Below are positions 1-10,556 of a stretch of DNA of 64,000 bases, one piece after another (within the stretch, counting starts at the first letter, position 1; each line of letters begins with the position of its first letter). The translations under genes and the position numbers were made by a program. The notes below the pieces were generated by a model. The model was not told where the DNA came from. It saw nothing but the letters and a program-made list of their open reading frames with translations, and ran no database searches. The DNA comes from Alphaproteobacteria bacterium. Lineage in GTDB: Bacteria > Myxococcota_A > UBA796 > CAJQPC01. The DNA lies in NCBI GenBank assembly GCA_020632795.1, contig JACKEV010000017.1, forward strand, positions 62,001 to 126,000, read 5' to 3'.

Positions 1-24
1 GCGTTCCGCTGGCTGGACCCCTGA
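1..24 (+). CDS. C-terminal end of an upstream gene (partial)
   Basis: The first 24 bases read AFRWLDP followed by TGA in frame 1. This is compatible with the last residues of a plus-strand gene that begins before the window. Only seven codons are visible, so no function can be given. The following 45 bases up to frmA would hold its promoter; no clear -35/-10 pair is visible. Confidence 0.3.
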   Translation, partial: AFRWLDP

Positions 25-69
25 GGCACAACTTGCGATGATGCCCTCCCCTCTGACACGGAGTGCCCC

Positions 70-1178
<1,109 letters not shown>

Positions 1179-1179
<1 letters not shown>

Positions 1180-2015
1180 TGCCGCAGCTCACCCGGGAGG
1201 AGGCCCACCGCTGCTTCGGGGGCACCCAGGAGGTGTTCTCCTACGCCTCCGAGGCCACCGGGAGCCGGATGCGCTTCGCGGTGTACACGCCGCCCCAGCC
1301 GGGGCCCCGGCCGGCGCTGTGGTTCCTCTCCGGGCTGACCTGCACCGAGCAGAACGTCATCACCAAGGCCGGCGCGCAGCGGGCCTGCGCCGAGCACGGG
1401 GTGGTGCTCATCTGCCCCGACACCAGCCCCCGGGGCACCCAGACCCCCGGCGACACGGAGAGCTGGGACCTGGGCGAGGGCGCGAGCTACTACGTCGACG
1501 CCACCGCCGCGCCGTGGGCGAAGCACTACCGGATGGAGACCTGGATCACCGAGGAGCTGCGCGCGGTCGTCGCGGCCCACTTCCCCGTCGATCCCGATCG
1601 CCAGGGCATCACGGGGCACAGCATGGGCGGCCACGGCGCGCTGGTGCTGGCCCTGCGCGACCCGTCCCGCTACCGCTCGCTCTCGGCGCTCTCACCGATC
1701 TGCGCGCTGTCGCGGTGCCCCTGGGGCGAGAAGGCCCTGCCCGCGCTGCTGGGGGATGACCCCGCGGCGTGGGCGCGCTGGGACGCCGCCGCGCTGATCC
1801 GCGCCGGAGCGCGGGTGCCGGAGATCCTGGTGGACCAGGGCATGGCCGACCCGTTCCTGGAGGGGCAGCTCAAGCCGGAGCTGCTGGAGGCGGCCTGCGC
1901 TGCGGCCGGGCAGCCCCTGACCCTGCGGCGGCACGAGGGCTACGACCACGGCTACTACTTCGTGGCCTCGGTCATCGGCGCGCACGTGGCCTGGCACGCG
2001 GAGCGGCTGGGGTAG
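1179..2015 (+). CDS. fghA: S-formylglutathione hydrolase
   Basis: A 278-residue alpha/beta-hydrolase of the esterase D family that hydrolyses S-formylglutathione to formate and glutathione, completing the pathway begun by frmA. The nucleophile is S148 in GHSMGG. The predicted triad partners are D224 (DQGMADPF) and H257 (GYDHGYYF), and the family signature SGLTCTEQN is present. The ATG at 1179 lies inside the frmA stop (TGATG), which fixes the start by coupling. An in-frame extension upstream exists only because GC-rich antisense frames lack stops; it has no coding character. Confidence 0.96.
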
Positions 2016-2042
2016 GGCTTGTCCGTTCGGGTTGGCGGAGTT

Positions 2043-2067
2043 GGCGGGCGTCCGCTGCGGGCCCGCC
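2043..2067. terminator. hairpin between convergent genes
   Basis: GGCGGGC (2043-2049) and GCCCGCC (2061-2067) form a perfect 7-bp stem with an 11-base loop. It sits exactly between the stop of fghA (plus) and the stop of the GAF gene (minus). There is no T-tract, so a bidirectional or Rho-assisted terminator is inferred from position and pairing only. Confidence 0.45.
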
Positions 2068-2068
2068 C

Positions 2069-2893
2069 CTAGCGCCCCAGCCCGTCCAGGTGCGCCGCCA
2101 GCCGGGTCGCCGCGTGCTGCGCTGCGCCCAGGTGCCACTCCAGGAAGCCCCCCGGCGCGTTGACCAGCTCCACGCAGCCCAGGATCTCCCCAGAGGGGGC
2201 CTTCAGCGGCACCGCGAGCACGTTCTCGGTGGTGTAGCGGAGCTTCGCGTCCACCGTCTTGTCGTGGCGTACGTCGAGCAGGGCGTGGTTCACGACGACG
2301 CCCAGGCCGAGCTGGTAGGTGAAGCCCGCCACGCCGGTGTCCTTGCTGATGCGGGTGTCGAGCAGATCGTCGGCCACCGGGCCGAAAGCCGCCCGGAAGG
2401 TCAGGAGCTGGCCGCCGACCCCGGCGAGCAGCGCCGCCCCCGACTCGCAGCGCACCAGCTCCCGCAGCACGTCGAGGGTGGACTGGCAGGCCGCCCCGGG
2501 CTCGTCGTCGGCCAGGAAGGCGAGCTTGAGCGCCTCGTCGATGCGCGCGGTGAGGTCAGGCGGGCGGCCCAGATCCTCGCGCAGGGACGGCGCGGGCATC
2601 TCCAGGGAGGGCGGCGCGGGCGGCGCGGGGGCAGGCTCGGGCGCCCGCATGCGGGTGAGGCGCACCGGGGGCGGCGTGTCGAAGATGTCCTCGACGGGGA
2701 TGAGGCGCCAGGCGCGGCCGTGGGCGGGGTCGGAGAAGTCGACCTCGCCGGTGCGGCCGACCTCGATGACCAGACGGCCCATCGCGCCCTTGTCCAGACC
2801 GAGCAGGCCGAGCGCCTCGCCCAGGGCGGTCAGCCAGTTCTCTCCATGGACCCGCGCGTCCGGGGGGCCTCCGACGATCTCATAGTGGGGCAT
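2069..2893 (-). CDS. GAF domain-containing protein
   Basis: A 274-residue soluble protein. The N-terminal about 75 residues (MPHYEIVGG...) form a small domain of unknown function, followed by a proline/alanine-rich linker (about 75-105). A GAF-type sensor domain then covers about residues 110-265, with the typical pattern of the family (helix, TFRAAFGPVADDLLDTRI, then GVAGFTYQLG and PLKAPSGEILGCVELVN). It has no output domain, so it probably binds a small ligand or acts through a partner. It is the third gene of a minus-strand run behind the OPT transporter, separated from the middle gene by 48 bases. Confidence 0.8.
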   Translation of the reverse strand: MPHYEIVGGPPDARVHGENWLTALGEALGLLGLDKGAMGRLVIEVGRTGEVDFSDPAHGRAWRLIPVEDIFDTPPPVRLTRMRAPEPAPAPPAPPSLEMPAPSLREDLGRPPDLTARIDEALKLAFLADDEPGAACQSTLDVLRELVRCESGAALLAGVGGQLLTFRAAFGPVADDLLDTRISKDTGVAGFTYQLGLGVVVNHALLDVRHDKTVDAKLRYTTENVLAVPLKAPSGEILGCVELVNAPGGFLEWHLGAAQHAATRLAAHLDGLGR

Positions 2894-2941
2894 GGGGTTC
2901 TCCTCGATCGGTCCATAATCCGACCGAGGCGCGCGCGCCGT

Positions 2942-3505
2942 TCAGGCCTGCGGGAAGGCCGCCAGCGCGTCCTCCAGCAAGCCCGCCGCCTCGACCACCT
3001 GGGGCGCGGCCTCGTCGGGGTGCTCGTCCACCAGGGCGGACCAGGCCCGGTTGAGCTTGCGCTCGGCGCCCGCGAACCGGGTCATCACCTCGGCGAACAC
3101 CGCCACGCCGGCCTGCCCGGCCAGCACCCCGCTGGTCTCGGTGAACGCCAGCAGAGGGGTGCCCAGGATGTCGTCCAGGCCCGCCTTGAGGGCCTGGGGA
3201 TCCCAGTCGCCGGCCTCGATGGAGGCGGCCAGGGCCCGGCCGTCGATCGCCAGCCGCTCCAGCCGACCGCGCACGTCGGCCAGGGTGAGGGTCGGACCGC
3301 CGCCCTGGCCGGCCGCCGCGGCCTTGATCTGGGCGCGCAGCATCAGGCCCCCGGCGGTGGACAGCACGACGCCTGCCCAGAACGGCCACCAGGACGCCCC
3401 GAAGAAGCTCGCCGCCGTGAACACCTCGTCCGGGCGCAGCTTCGCGCCGAACGCCGCCGCCAGGCCCGTGCCCACGCAGAACAACAACCAGGCCAGAGCG
3501 CGCAT
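2942..3505 (-). CDS. small membrane-anchored protein of unknown function
   Basis: A 187-residue protein whose ATG overlaps the TGA of the OPT transporter by one base. Two hydrophobic segments (about residues 3-20 and 37-57) suggest a membrane hairpin. The rest is a soluble, helix-rich domain of about 125 residues rich in Ala/Leu/Glu. I do not recognise a family. The tight coupling suggests an accessory protein of the transporter. Much longer antisense reading in the same frame (up to position 8800) is a shadow of the kinase gene and is not included. Confidence 0.75.
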   Translation of the reverse strand: MRALAWLLFCVGTGLAAAFGAKLRPDEVFTAASFFGASWWPFWAGVVLSTAGGLMLRAQIKAAAAGQGGGPTLTLADVRGRLERLAIDGRALAASIEAGDWDPQALKAGLDDILGTPLLAFTETSGVLAGQAGVAVFAEVMTRFAGAERKLNRAWSALVDEHPDEAAPQVVEAAGLLEDALAAFPQA

Positions 3506-5259
3506 CAGTGACCTCCGCCGGGGCCCACGACGCCCAGGATGGTGAGGATGGAGTAGCCCAGCTCGGTGAGGGCCTCGCCCACGATGAGCCCGGCGGCCAG
3601 CGGCACGACCTTGGACTCGATGAACGCTGGCCCGCGCACCTTCTCGATGCCCATCGCCGTGAGGCAACCCAGGCCGTACCCGAAGGTGATGGCGAAGGGC
3701 AGGTACATGGCCAGCCCGAACAGGACGCCCATGCCGCCGACCGGGAACAGCGACACCGCCATGCCCATGACCGCGCCGGCCGCGTACTTGTCCAGGGGTG
3801 CGGCGCCGCCCACCACGCCGTCGATCATGCCCTGGAGCGCGCCGGCCTGGGGCGCGGGCAGGCAGCCCGGCAGGCCCCCGGCGCAGGCCACGGACTCCGG
3901 CCCGAAGCCCGGGGAGCCGTCGGGGGTGGCCCACAGCAGGTACATCGTCCCCATCGCCACCAGCGGGCCGATCCAGGCCACCAGGAACTGGACCTTCTGC
4001 TGGGCGAGGGGCCGGCTGCCCACCAGGTGGCCGGTCTTGAGGTCCTGCATCATGTCGGCGCACTGGCTGGTGGCCACGCACACCGCCACGCCCACCGCGA
4101 CGGCCACCACGACGTTGTTGCCGGTGATGGCCAGCATCAGGGTGACCGCGATGAGCGCCATGCCCGAGAGCGGCGAGATGTCCGTCATGCCGGTGGCCTG
4201 GGCCACGATCAGCCCGGCCACCGCGATCCAGATCGTGCCGACCACGCCCGCGATCACCGATCGGGTCAGGCCGATCTCCGGGCCCGCGAGGTACGCCGCC
4301 GCGGTCAGGACCACCGCGGAGGCCGCGAGGCCCGCGTAGAGCACCCATGCGGGCAGCTCCTCGGTCTCCGAGCCGACGTCCGCCGCCTGGGCCGCGCGCC
4401 GCAGCGAGCCCAGCGCCGCCTTGATGGCCGGGAAGGCCAGCACCACGCCCATCAGCGCGCCGCCGATGAGCACGCCGATGCCCAGCGGGCGCAGCATCTC
4501 GCCGTAGAGGATGTCGGCGGTGTCGGGGTTGTCGGGCACCCAACCCGCGCCCACCGCGACGGGCGCGATGAGCCACCAGGCCACCGCCCCGCCGATGAAG
4601 AAGGGCATGCCCCCGCGTCCGGACAACAGCCCCGCGCCGAAGTTCATCAGGGAGACCGCGATCGCCGTGGCCAGCCACACCGGCGGCACCCCGCCCACCG
4701 CCCGGATCACGATCGCGACCGGGTCGATCTCCGAGGGCAGCCAGCCCCACTTGATCGCCAGGATGGCCAGCATCGAGGTCAAGAACCCCGTCATCAGCAG
4801 GACCGCCTTCTCGCGCCCCGCGCCCGGCGCCTTGAGGATCGCCCCGACGGCGGTGCCGCTGGGGAAGCGCAGCCGGTCCAGCTCGATCATCTGCTTGCGC
4901 AGCGGGATGATCACCACGATCCCCATGAAGGATCCCGCCACCGCGGCGATGGTGAAGATCCAGGGGTCGAAGTCGACGCCCATCAGCAGCAGCGCCGGCA
5001 CGGTGAAGATCACGCCGGAGGACGCAGTGTTGATGCCCGAGGCGACGGTCTGGTTGATGTTGTTCTCGACGATGGTCCCGCCCTTGAGCAGGCCCCGCAG
5101 GACCACGAACCCCAGGATCGCCGCGACCTCGGAGCCCCCCAACGTGAAGCCCAGCTTGAGCCCCGCGTAGGTGAAGGCCATCGTCATGATGATCCCCTGC
5201 ACCACGCCGAGCCCGACGGTGCGGACGGTCGCCTCGTTGTAGGTGGACACCTGCGACAC
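3505..5259 (-). CDS. OPT family oligopeptide transporter
   Basis: A 584-residue polytopic inner-membrane protein with roughly 14-16 hydrophobic segments, in the size range of prokaryotic OPT-superfamily transporters. These import oligopeptides or metal-chelate compounds using the proton gradient. Diagnostic stretches include TYAGLKLGFTLGG near the N-terminus, NINQTVASGINTASSG, FPSGTAVGAIL, and TGNNVVVAVAVGV followed by CADMMQDLKTGHLVG. It is the first gene of a three-gene minus-strand run and is transcribed divergently from the kinase. The 145 bases between the two genes must hold both promoters. Confidence 0.92.
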   Translation of the reverse strand: MSQVSTYNEATVRTVGLGVVQGIIMTMAFTYAGLKLGFTLGGSEVAAILGFVVLRGLLKGGTIVENNINQTVASGINTASSGVIFTVPALLLMGVDFDPWIFTIAAVAGSFMGIVVIIPLRKQMIELDRLRFPSGTAVGAILKAPGAGREKAVLLMTGFLTSMLAILAIKWGWLPSEIDPVAIVIRAVGGVPPVWLATAIAVSLMNFGAGLLSGRGGMPFFIGGAVAWWLIAPVAVGAGWVPDNPDTADILYGEMLRPLGIGVLIGGALMGVVLAFPAIKAALGSLRRAAQAADVGSETEELPAWVLYAGLAASAVVLTAAAYLAGPEIGLTRSVIAGVVGTIWIAVAGLIVAQATGMTDISPLSGMALIAVTLMLAITGNNVVVAVAVGVAVCVATSQCADMMQDLKTGHLVGSRPLAQQKVQFLVAWIGPLVAMGTMYLLWATPDGSPGFGPESVACAGGLPGCLPAPQAGALQGMIDGVVGGAAPLDKYAAGAVMGMAVSLFPVGGMGVLFGLAMYLPFAITFGYGLGCLTAMGIEKVRGPAFIESKVVPLAAGLIVGEALTELGYSILTILGVVGPGGGH

Positions 5260-5404
5260 CTCCCAGGGGGTTGAAGGACGGACAGCGCAGCTTAGCGCAT
5301 CCCGCCTCGGAGGGGCATGGTCGGGGCTCCAGGGTGAGCGGGATGTCCACGGCGTGCAAAGATGGCGATCGTCCGCCTGCGTATGCGGGTGGGAAGGGCT
5401 GACC

Positions 5405-8400
5405 TTGAGTGAACCTGAAGTCGAGCTGCCGCTCCTCCCGGAGCGCTACCGTGCCTTGCGCCACATCGGCGACGGCGCGACGGCCGAGGTGTTCCTCGCC
5501 CTGGACACCGTCCTGGACGTCAAGGTCGCGTTCAAGGTCGTCCGCAAGAACCTGGCGACGCACCGCCGGTTCCGGTCCCGGTTCTTCAGGGAGATCGCCC
5601 TCTCCGCGCAGGTCGTCCACGAGCACCTCGTCCCGGTCCACGACTTCGGCGAGCTGGACGACGGGCGCCCCTTCGTCGGCCTGGCCTACGCCGAGCAGGG
5701 CAACCTGCGCACCATGCTGCGGGCGGGCTTCCGCATCACCCACCTGCTGGAGAACCTGGAGCAGGTCTGCCTGGGCCTGGCCGCCCTGCACGCCCGGGGG
5801 CTGGTGCACCAGGACCTCAAGCCCGCCAACATCCTGCTGCACGGCGAGTCGGGCGCCCGCCCCCGGGTGTGGGTGGCCGACCTGGGCGTCGCCGAGGATC
5901 TCGGTCAGATCGCCCGCGACGTGCGCCGGGTGGGCGGCACCCCCACCTACATGGCCCCCGAGCAGCTCCAGGGCAAGCCCCAGGAGTTCGGCCCCTGGAC
6001 CGACCTCTACGCCCTGGGGCTGATGCTGTTCGAGGCCCTGGCCGGCAAGCGCCCCCACCAGGGCAACAGCCGCCGCGTGCTGCTGGAGGCCCGCCTGCAG
6101 GAGCCCCCCGAGCTGGAGCCCGCCAACGGCGTGCCCCTGCCCGAGGAGCTCAAGGCCCTGGTCCAGAACCTCATGGACCCTGAGCCCCGCCAGCGCTACG
6201 ACCGGGCCGCCGACGTGCGCCGCGCCCTGGCCACCATCCGGGAGCGCATGGTCCAGCAGGCCAGCGGCGCGGTGGACAGCCCGGACGAAGACACCGGGAT
6301 GACCGACATCATCATGATCGATCCGGTCTCCCGGGGGCTGCTGAACAGCTACTACCGGGGGCGCCGCCCTGAGCTGGCCTGGCACAAGGTCCCGCCTGAG
6401 CCCCTGCCCCGCACGCCCCCGCCCGAGCCCGGCCGGGGCGCCACCGCCCGGGGCTCCCTGGCCCTGTTCGCCCTGCGCGAGGTGCCCCTGGTCGCCCGCG
6501 ACCACGTCCAGCGCATCATCTGGAACGAGGCCCGCCGCGCGGTCTCCCACCGCGCCCCCCGCATCCTGCTGGTGATCGGCCACCAGGGCTCCGGCAAGAC
6601 CCGCCTGGTGGAGTCCATCGCTCGGGCCCTCGACGAGGGCGGCTGGATGGAGGTCGTGCGGCTGCGCTACCAGCGCCCCACCGGCGTCGACGACGGCTAC
6701 CTCGGCGCGGTGCGCGAGCTGCTGGCCCCCTGGAACGACACCCGGCAGCGCTTCCAGGAGCGCCTGGGCCGCTGGCTCGCCCGCGACCGCGAGACCACCA
6801 TCACCGACGTGGCCGACGAGGCCCGCATGCTGGCCCGCTGGTGCGGCTACCTGATGCCCGGCGAGCGCCCCCCCAACGCCGCGCTGGGCCTGAGCTACCT
6901 CTACCAGTACCTGGAGGTCCGGGCCTGGCGCGGGGGGAGCTGCCTGGTGATGGACGACGTCGACAACGCCGAGGAGGCGGGCGACGGGCTGGCCATCGCC
7001 GAGTCCCTGCTGAACATGGCCGTGGGCCGCCGCCCGGTCCTGGTCCTCTGCACCCTCTCCCAGGAGAGCCTCGACGCGGACCCCGCCCTGCTGGCCCGGA
7101 TCAAGGCCCTCCAGGAGTCGGGCGCGATGCGCATCGACCTGCCGCCCCTCAACCCCGACCAGATCCACAACCTGCTGGACGAGGCCCTGGCCCTGGACGA
7201 GGCCCTGACCCGGGTCGTGGCCCGCCGGGTCGAGGCGTTCCCCCTGCACGCCGGCATGCTGCTGCGCCAGGCCGCGGCCCGCGGAGTGCTGGAGCCCGGC
7301 GAGGGCATGCAGTACCGCCTCAAGGCGGGGATGATGATCGCGGACGTGCTGCCGGTCAACCTGGACACGCTCTACGTGCGGCGCCTGCAGAGCGCCGTGG
7401 ACGGCACTCTGGACCCCGCCGCCGCCGCCGAGGCCCTGGCGGCGGTCGCGCTCGCCGGGCAGACCCCGCCGGTCGGGGTCATCCGCGAGATCTCCGACCT
7501 CGGCCTGGACGAGCTGCTGGCCACGGGGCTGCTGCGCGAGGACGCCGGCCTGCTGCGCTTCGAGCACGGCGCCCTCCAGAACACCGCCCGCCGCCTGGCC
7601 GAGGAGCTGGCCGACAGCATCGAGCTGCACGAGCGCCTGGCCGAGGCCTGGCGAAACCACGGCGAGGCCACGGGCGTGGACGTCGACCAGCCCCTGGGCC
7701 TTCACCTGCTGCGCAGCGGTCGGCCCAACAAGGCGGTCGGCCCGCTGCTCAAGGCGGTGCGCACCTTCCTGGCCCAGGGCCGCTACCCCGCCGCCGCCCG
7801 CGCCGCCGATCTGGCCATCACCGCCGCCGACCTCACCGCCACCGACAGCAACCCCGCCCTGTCCACCCGGATGGAGGCCCGCCGCCTCAAGGGCGTGGCC
7901 ATGCTCGAGCTGAACCAGGCCGAGGAGGCCGAGAGCCTGGCCCGGGAGGGCCTGGAGCTGGGCCAGGGCGAGCGGCTCACCCGGGCGCGGCTGCGGGTGG
8001 TGCTGGCCCGCGCCTCCATCGAGCGCTCCAGCCCGGAGCAGGCGCGCCGCCTGCTGGAGCGGGCCCAGCAGGCCTTCACCGCGCTCAGCGACCGGGAGGG
8101 CCTGGCCGAGGTCGCCGCGTGCCGCGCCATGATCGCCCGCTCGGACAACCGCCTCGTCGACGTCGACCAGCACTACCGCCGGGTGCTGGACCTGCGCCCG
8201 GTGGACCACCCCCTCGCCGTGCAGGCCCTCAGCGCCCTGGTCAGCGTGGCCCTGGACCGCGGCCGCTCCGACGACGCCCGGCCCTTCCTGGAGGCGCTGG
8301 AGCGCTCCGCCCGGCTGACCGGCGACACCCGCACCGTCGCCCAGGCCCGCTTCGCCGCCGGCATGATGGCGATGTCTGAGGACCGCATGGCGGACGCCGA

Positions 8401-8920
8401 GGACCGCTTCCGCGAGGCCCTCGCCAGCGCGGCCACCTCCGGCGACCACCGCATGCAGCTCCACTGCCGCAACAGCCTGGGTGAGGTCGCCCGCTTCCGC
8501 GGCGAGCGCGACGTCGCCGAGCGCCGCTACCAGACCTACACCCGCCTCGCCCACACCTGGGGCTACCCCCTGCACCAGGGGGTGGGCCACATCAACCTCG
8601 CCCTGCTCGCCCTGGAGGAGGAGGAGTTCTTCCGCAGCGACATGGAGGCCCGCCGGGCCGGCGAGGCCCTGGCCCTCCAGCCCCGGAACTGGGTGTGGCT
8701 CTACGTGGCGCTCATCCGGGCGGCCTGCGCGGCCCAGGCCGGGCAGCACAGCCAGACCTCCCAGTGGTGGAAGCTGGCCGTGGAGCGCGGCCTGGAGCAC
8801 GTCGCGTCCCGGGATCTGTGGCGGCCCCTGAGCCTGGTGGCCGGCGGGGCCGCCGAGAACGGCTGGGCCGAGCTGGAGGAGCAGGTCTGGGCCGCCCTCG
8901 CCCGGCTGCCGTCCGAGTGA
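5405..8920 (+). CDS. serine/threonine protein kinase fused to an AAA-type ATPase and TPR domain
   Basis: An 1171-residue cytosolic regulator. A Hanks-type kinase occupies about residues 16-280: GDGATAEVF P-loop, K44 in VAFKVV, HQDLKPANIL (135-144, HQD instead of the usual HRD), D159-L-G, and APEQ. A second nucleotide-binding domain follows (Walker A GHQGSGKT 392-399; Walker B CLVMDDVD near 513-520), and the C-terminal half is TPR-like helical repeats. This is the layout of STAND/AfsR-like signalling proteins. I chose TTG 5405 (MSEPEVELP) because GGAAGG lies at a suitable distance upstream and the kinase homology begins just after. An ATG at 5243 would overlap the divergent OPT start. Confidence 0.88.
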   Translation: MSEPEVELPLLPERYRALRHIGDGATAEVFLALDTVLDVKVAFKVVRKNLATHRRFRSRFFREIALSAQVVHEHLVPVHDFGELDDGRPFVGLAYAEQGNLRTMLRAGFRITHLLENLEQVCLGLAALHARGLVHQDLKPANILLHGESGARPRVWVADLGVAEDLGQIARDVRRVGGTPTYMAPEQLQGKPQEFGPWTDLYALGLMLFEALAGKRPHQGNSRRVLLEARLQEPPELEPANGVPLPEELKALVQNLMDPEPRQRYDRAADVRRALATIRERMVQQASGAVDSPDEDTGMTDIIMIDPVSRGLLNSYYRGRRPELAWHKVPPEPLPRTPPPEPGRGATARGSLALFALREVPLVARDHVQRIIWNEARRAVSHRAPRILLVIGHQGSGKTRLVESIARALDEGGWMEVVRLRYQRPTGVDDGYLGAVRELLAPWNDTRQRFQERLGRWLARDRETTITDVADEARMLARWCGYLMPGERPPNAALGLSYLYQYLEVRAWRGGSCLVMDDVDNAEEAGDGLAIAESLLNMAVGRRPVLVLCTLSQESLDADPALLARIKALQESGAMRIDLPPLNPDQIHNLLDEALALDEALTRVVARRVEAFPLHAGMLLRQAAARGVLEPGEGMQYRLKAGMMIADVLPVNLDTLYVRRLQSAVDGTLDPAAAAEALAAVALAGQTPPVGVIREISDLGLDELLATGLLREDAGLLRFEHGALQNTARRLAEELADSIELHERLAEAWRNHGEATGVDVDQPLGLHLLRSGRPNKAVGPLLKAVRTFLAQGRYPAAARAADLAITAADLTATDSNPALSTRMEARRLKGVAMLELNQAEEAESLAREGLELGQGERLTRARLRVVLARASIERSSPEQARRLLERAQQAFTALSDREGLAEVAACRAMIARSDNRLVDVDQHYRRVLDLRPVDHPLAVQALSALVSVALDRGRSDDARPFLEALERSARLTGDTRTVAQARFAAGMMAMSEDRMADAEDRFREALASAATSGDHRMQLHCRNSLGEVARFRGERDVAERRYQTYTRLAHTWGYPLHQGVGHINLALLALEEEEFFRSDMEARRAGEALALQPRNWVWLYVALIRAACAAQAGQHSQTSQWWKLAVERGLEHVASRDLWRPLSLVAGGAAENGWAELEEQVWAALARLPSE

Positions 8921-9562
8921 TCAGCCCCGCTGCGGCTCGGTGGCCTTCCAGGCGGGCAGCTCGCGGACCCGCGCCAGCCATGCGGCGAGGTTCTTGAACT
9001 CGCCCACCGGCATCTGGGCGCCCTCGGCGTACATCAGGGGGGTGGCGATGGCGAAGTCGGCCAGGGTGGGGCCGTCGCCGACGAACCACTCCCGGCCCTC
9101 CAGCGCGGCGTCGAGCAGCGCGGCCTTGGCGCGGAACTTCTCCTGGGTCTTCGCGACCCGCTCGGGGTCGGGGCTGGCCCCCATGAGCATCGGCTTGAGC
9201 ACGCACTCGAAGAGCAGCGGGCCGGTGACGTCGTCCCACTTGGCGAGCTGCCAGCACTGCCAGCGCATCACGTCGGCCCGGGCGCCCGGGTCGGAGGGGA
9301 GCAGCGCCTCGGCCTCGTCGTTGCCCTGCTCGCGGGCCACGTCGCAGAGGTACTGGGCGATGGCGTTGGACTCCCAGAGGGTCAGGTCGTCGTCCACCAG
9401 GGCGGGGACCTGACCGTTGGGGTTGATGGCCAGGAAGTCAGGGGCCTTGTTGGCGCCGGTGGCGAAGTCGATGATGTTCGTCTCGATGTCGAGGCCGAGC
9501 TGGGCGACGACCAGGGCGACCCGGCGGCCGTTGGTGGAGAAGGGGTTGGTGTGCAGGACCAT
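8921..9562 (-). CDS. glutathione S-transferase
   Basis: A 213-residue soluble protein of normal GST length. The N-terminal thioredoxin-like domain has NPFSTNGRR (candidate catalytic Ser9), the cis-proline site NGQVPALVDDD, and the glutathione-binding ESNAIAQYL. The C-terminal helical domain contains LDAALEGREWFVGDGPTLADF. It would conjugate glutathione to electrophiles or act in glutathione-dependent chemistry; the substrate is unknown. Its stop directly abuts the stop of the convergent kinase gene. It lies 40 bases downstream of the bestrophin gene on the same strand. Confidence 0.93.
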   Translation of the reverse strand: MVLHTNPFSTNGRRVALVVAQLGLDIETNIIDFATGANKAPDFLAINPNGQVPALVDDDLTLWESNAIAQYLCDVAREQGNDEAEALLPSDPGARADVMRWQCWQLAKWDDVTGPLLFECVLKPMLMGASPDPERVAKTQEKFRAKAALLDAALEGREWFVGDGPTLADFAIATPLMYAEGAQMPVGEFKNLAAWLARVRELPAWKATEPQRG

Positions 9563-9602
9563 GTGAGACTCCGTTCGAGGGGGAGCCTCCTCTATCCGGT
9601 GA

Positions 9603-10538
9603 TCAGGTCAGGATCCCGCCGACCGGGGCCACATCGGGCGGCAGCTCTGTGTCGCCCAGCGTCTGGAGCAGGCTGACCTCGATCACCCGGCACATCGCGT
9701 CCAGCGGCAGATCGTTGGGGTCGATCTCGAAGGGATCCTCAAGCTGGGTGCCCACGCTGTCCAGGCCCAGGAAGGCGAAGGAGATGAACACCGCCACCGC
9801 CGGGGTCAGGTCGCCCACCTGGCCCACGATCCCGAAGGGCAGCGCGAAGCAGTACAGGCCCACGATGCGGTGGGTCAGCACGGTGTAGCTCAGGGGCACC
9901 GGGGTGTTCTTGATGCGCTCGCAGCCGCCCTGGATGTTGGTGAGCGCGGTGATCTGCTCCTCCAGGGTGGGCAGGTGCAGGTCGTGGACCAGGCCGCGCG
10001 CCCAGGCGTCGCGGTAGAGGCGGCTCAAGGTGTGCAGCAGCATCACCGGCGCGTTGCGGGCGCCTTGGAGCGCCGCCAGCTCGTCGGGGGGCAGCCAGGG
10101 GGCCAGATCGTCCCAGCGGGGGTCCTGGCGCAGATGATCCCGCAGCGCATAGGCATACGCGATGATCCGGTGGACCACGGCCTCCTTGAAGGCGATCCGC
10201 TCAGGATCCCCGTCATCCGGGCCGATCAGAGACAGGGTCAGCCGCGCCAGGCTGCGGGTCGTGTTGATCAAGGCCCCCCACAGCTTCCGCGCCTCCCACC
10301 AGCGGTCGTAGCAGGCGTTGTTGCGGAAGCCCAGGAAGATGGAGAGCGCGAGCCCCGAGAGGGTGAACGGCACCAGCGTCAGGGTGAAGCGGTCCAGGTG
10401 CCAGGCCTCGTACTGGAGCGTCATCCCCAGGGAGAGGACGAAGATCACCAGCAACAGCGGCCAGATCCGGGAGATGGCGGTGCCGGTGAAGACCAGCAGG
10501 GTGTCCGGGAACTCCCGGCGGGGGTGGATCAGCATCAC
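9603..10538 (-). CDS. bestrophin-like (UPF0187) membrane protein
   Basis: A 311-residue inner-membrane protein of the bacterial bestrophin/UPF0187 family, predicted ion channels. Features are an N-terminal soluble strand (MMLIHPRREFPDTLL), a first membrane pair around residues 20-60, the family stretch GFRNNACYDRWWEARKLWG, and a second pair near PLSYTVLTHRIVGLYCFALP. The C-terminus has the conserved acidic EDPFEIDPNDLPLD, which in eukaryotic bestrophins is the calcium-clasp region. Two consecutive ATGs leave a one-residue ambiguity at the start. It is transcribed divergently from the peptide-binding protein with only 18 bases between the start codons. Confidence 0.93.
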   Translation of the reverse strand: MMLIHPRREFPDTLLVFTGTAISRIWPLLLVIFVLSLGMTLQYEAWHLDRFTLTLVPFTLSGLALSIFLGFRNNACYDRWWEARKLWGALINTTRSLARLTLSLIGPDDGDPERIAFKEAVVHRIIAYAYALRDHLRQDPRWDDLAPWLPPDELAALQGARNAPVMLLHTLSRLYRDAWARGLVHDLHLPTLEEQITALTNIQGGCERIKNTPVPLSYTVLTHRIVGLYCFALPFGIVGQVGDLTPAVAVFISFAFLGLDSVGTQLEDPFEIDPNDLPLDAMCRVIEVSLLQTLGDTELPPDVAPVGGILT

Positions 10539-10556
10539 GGCTCCAGGGAGGCCGAC

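Noticed and set aside
2942..8800. Very long minus-strand open frame across the kinase gene
   Set aside because: High GC removes stops in antisense frames. Composition is typical of a shadow frame and only its last 188 codons (2942-3505) are a real gene.
9870..10556. In-frame extension of the peptide-binding protein through the bestrophin gene
   Set aside because: It is antisense to a well-supported gene; the signal peptide and lipobox start after 10557.
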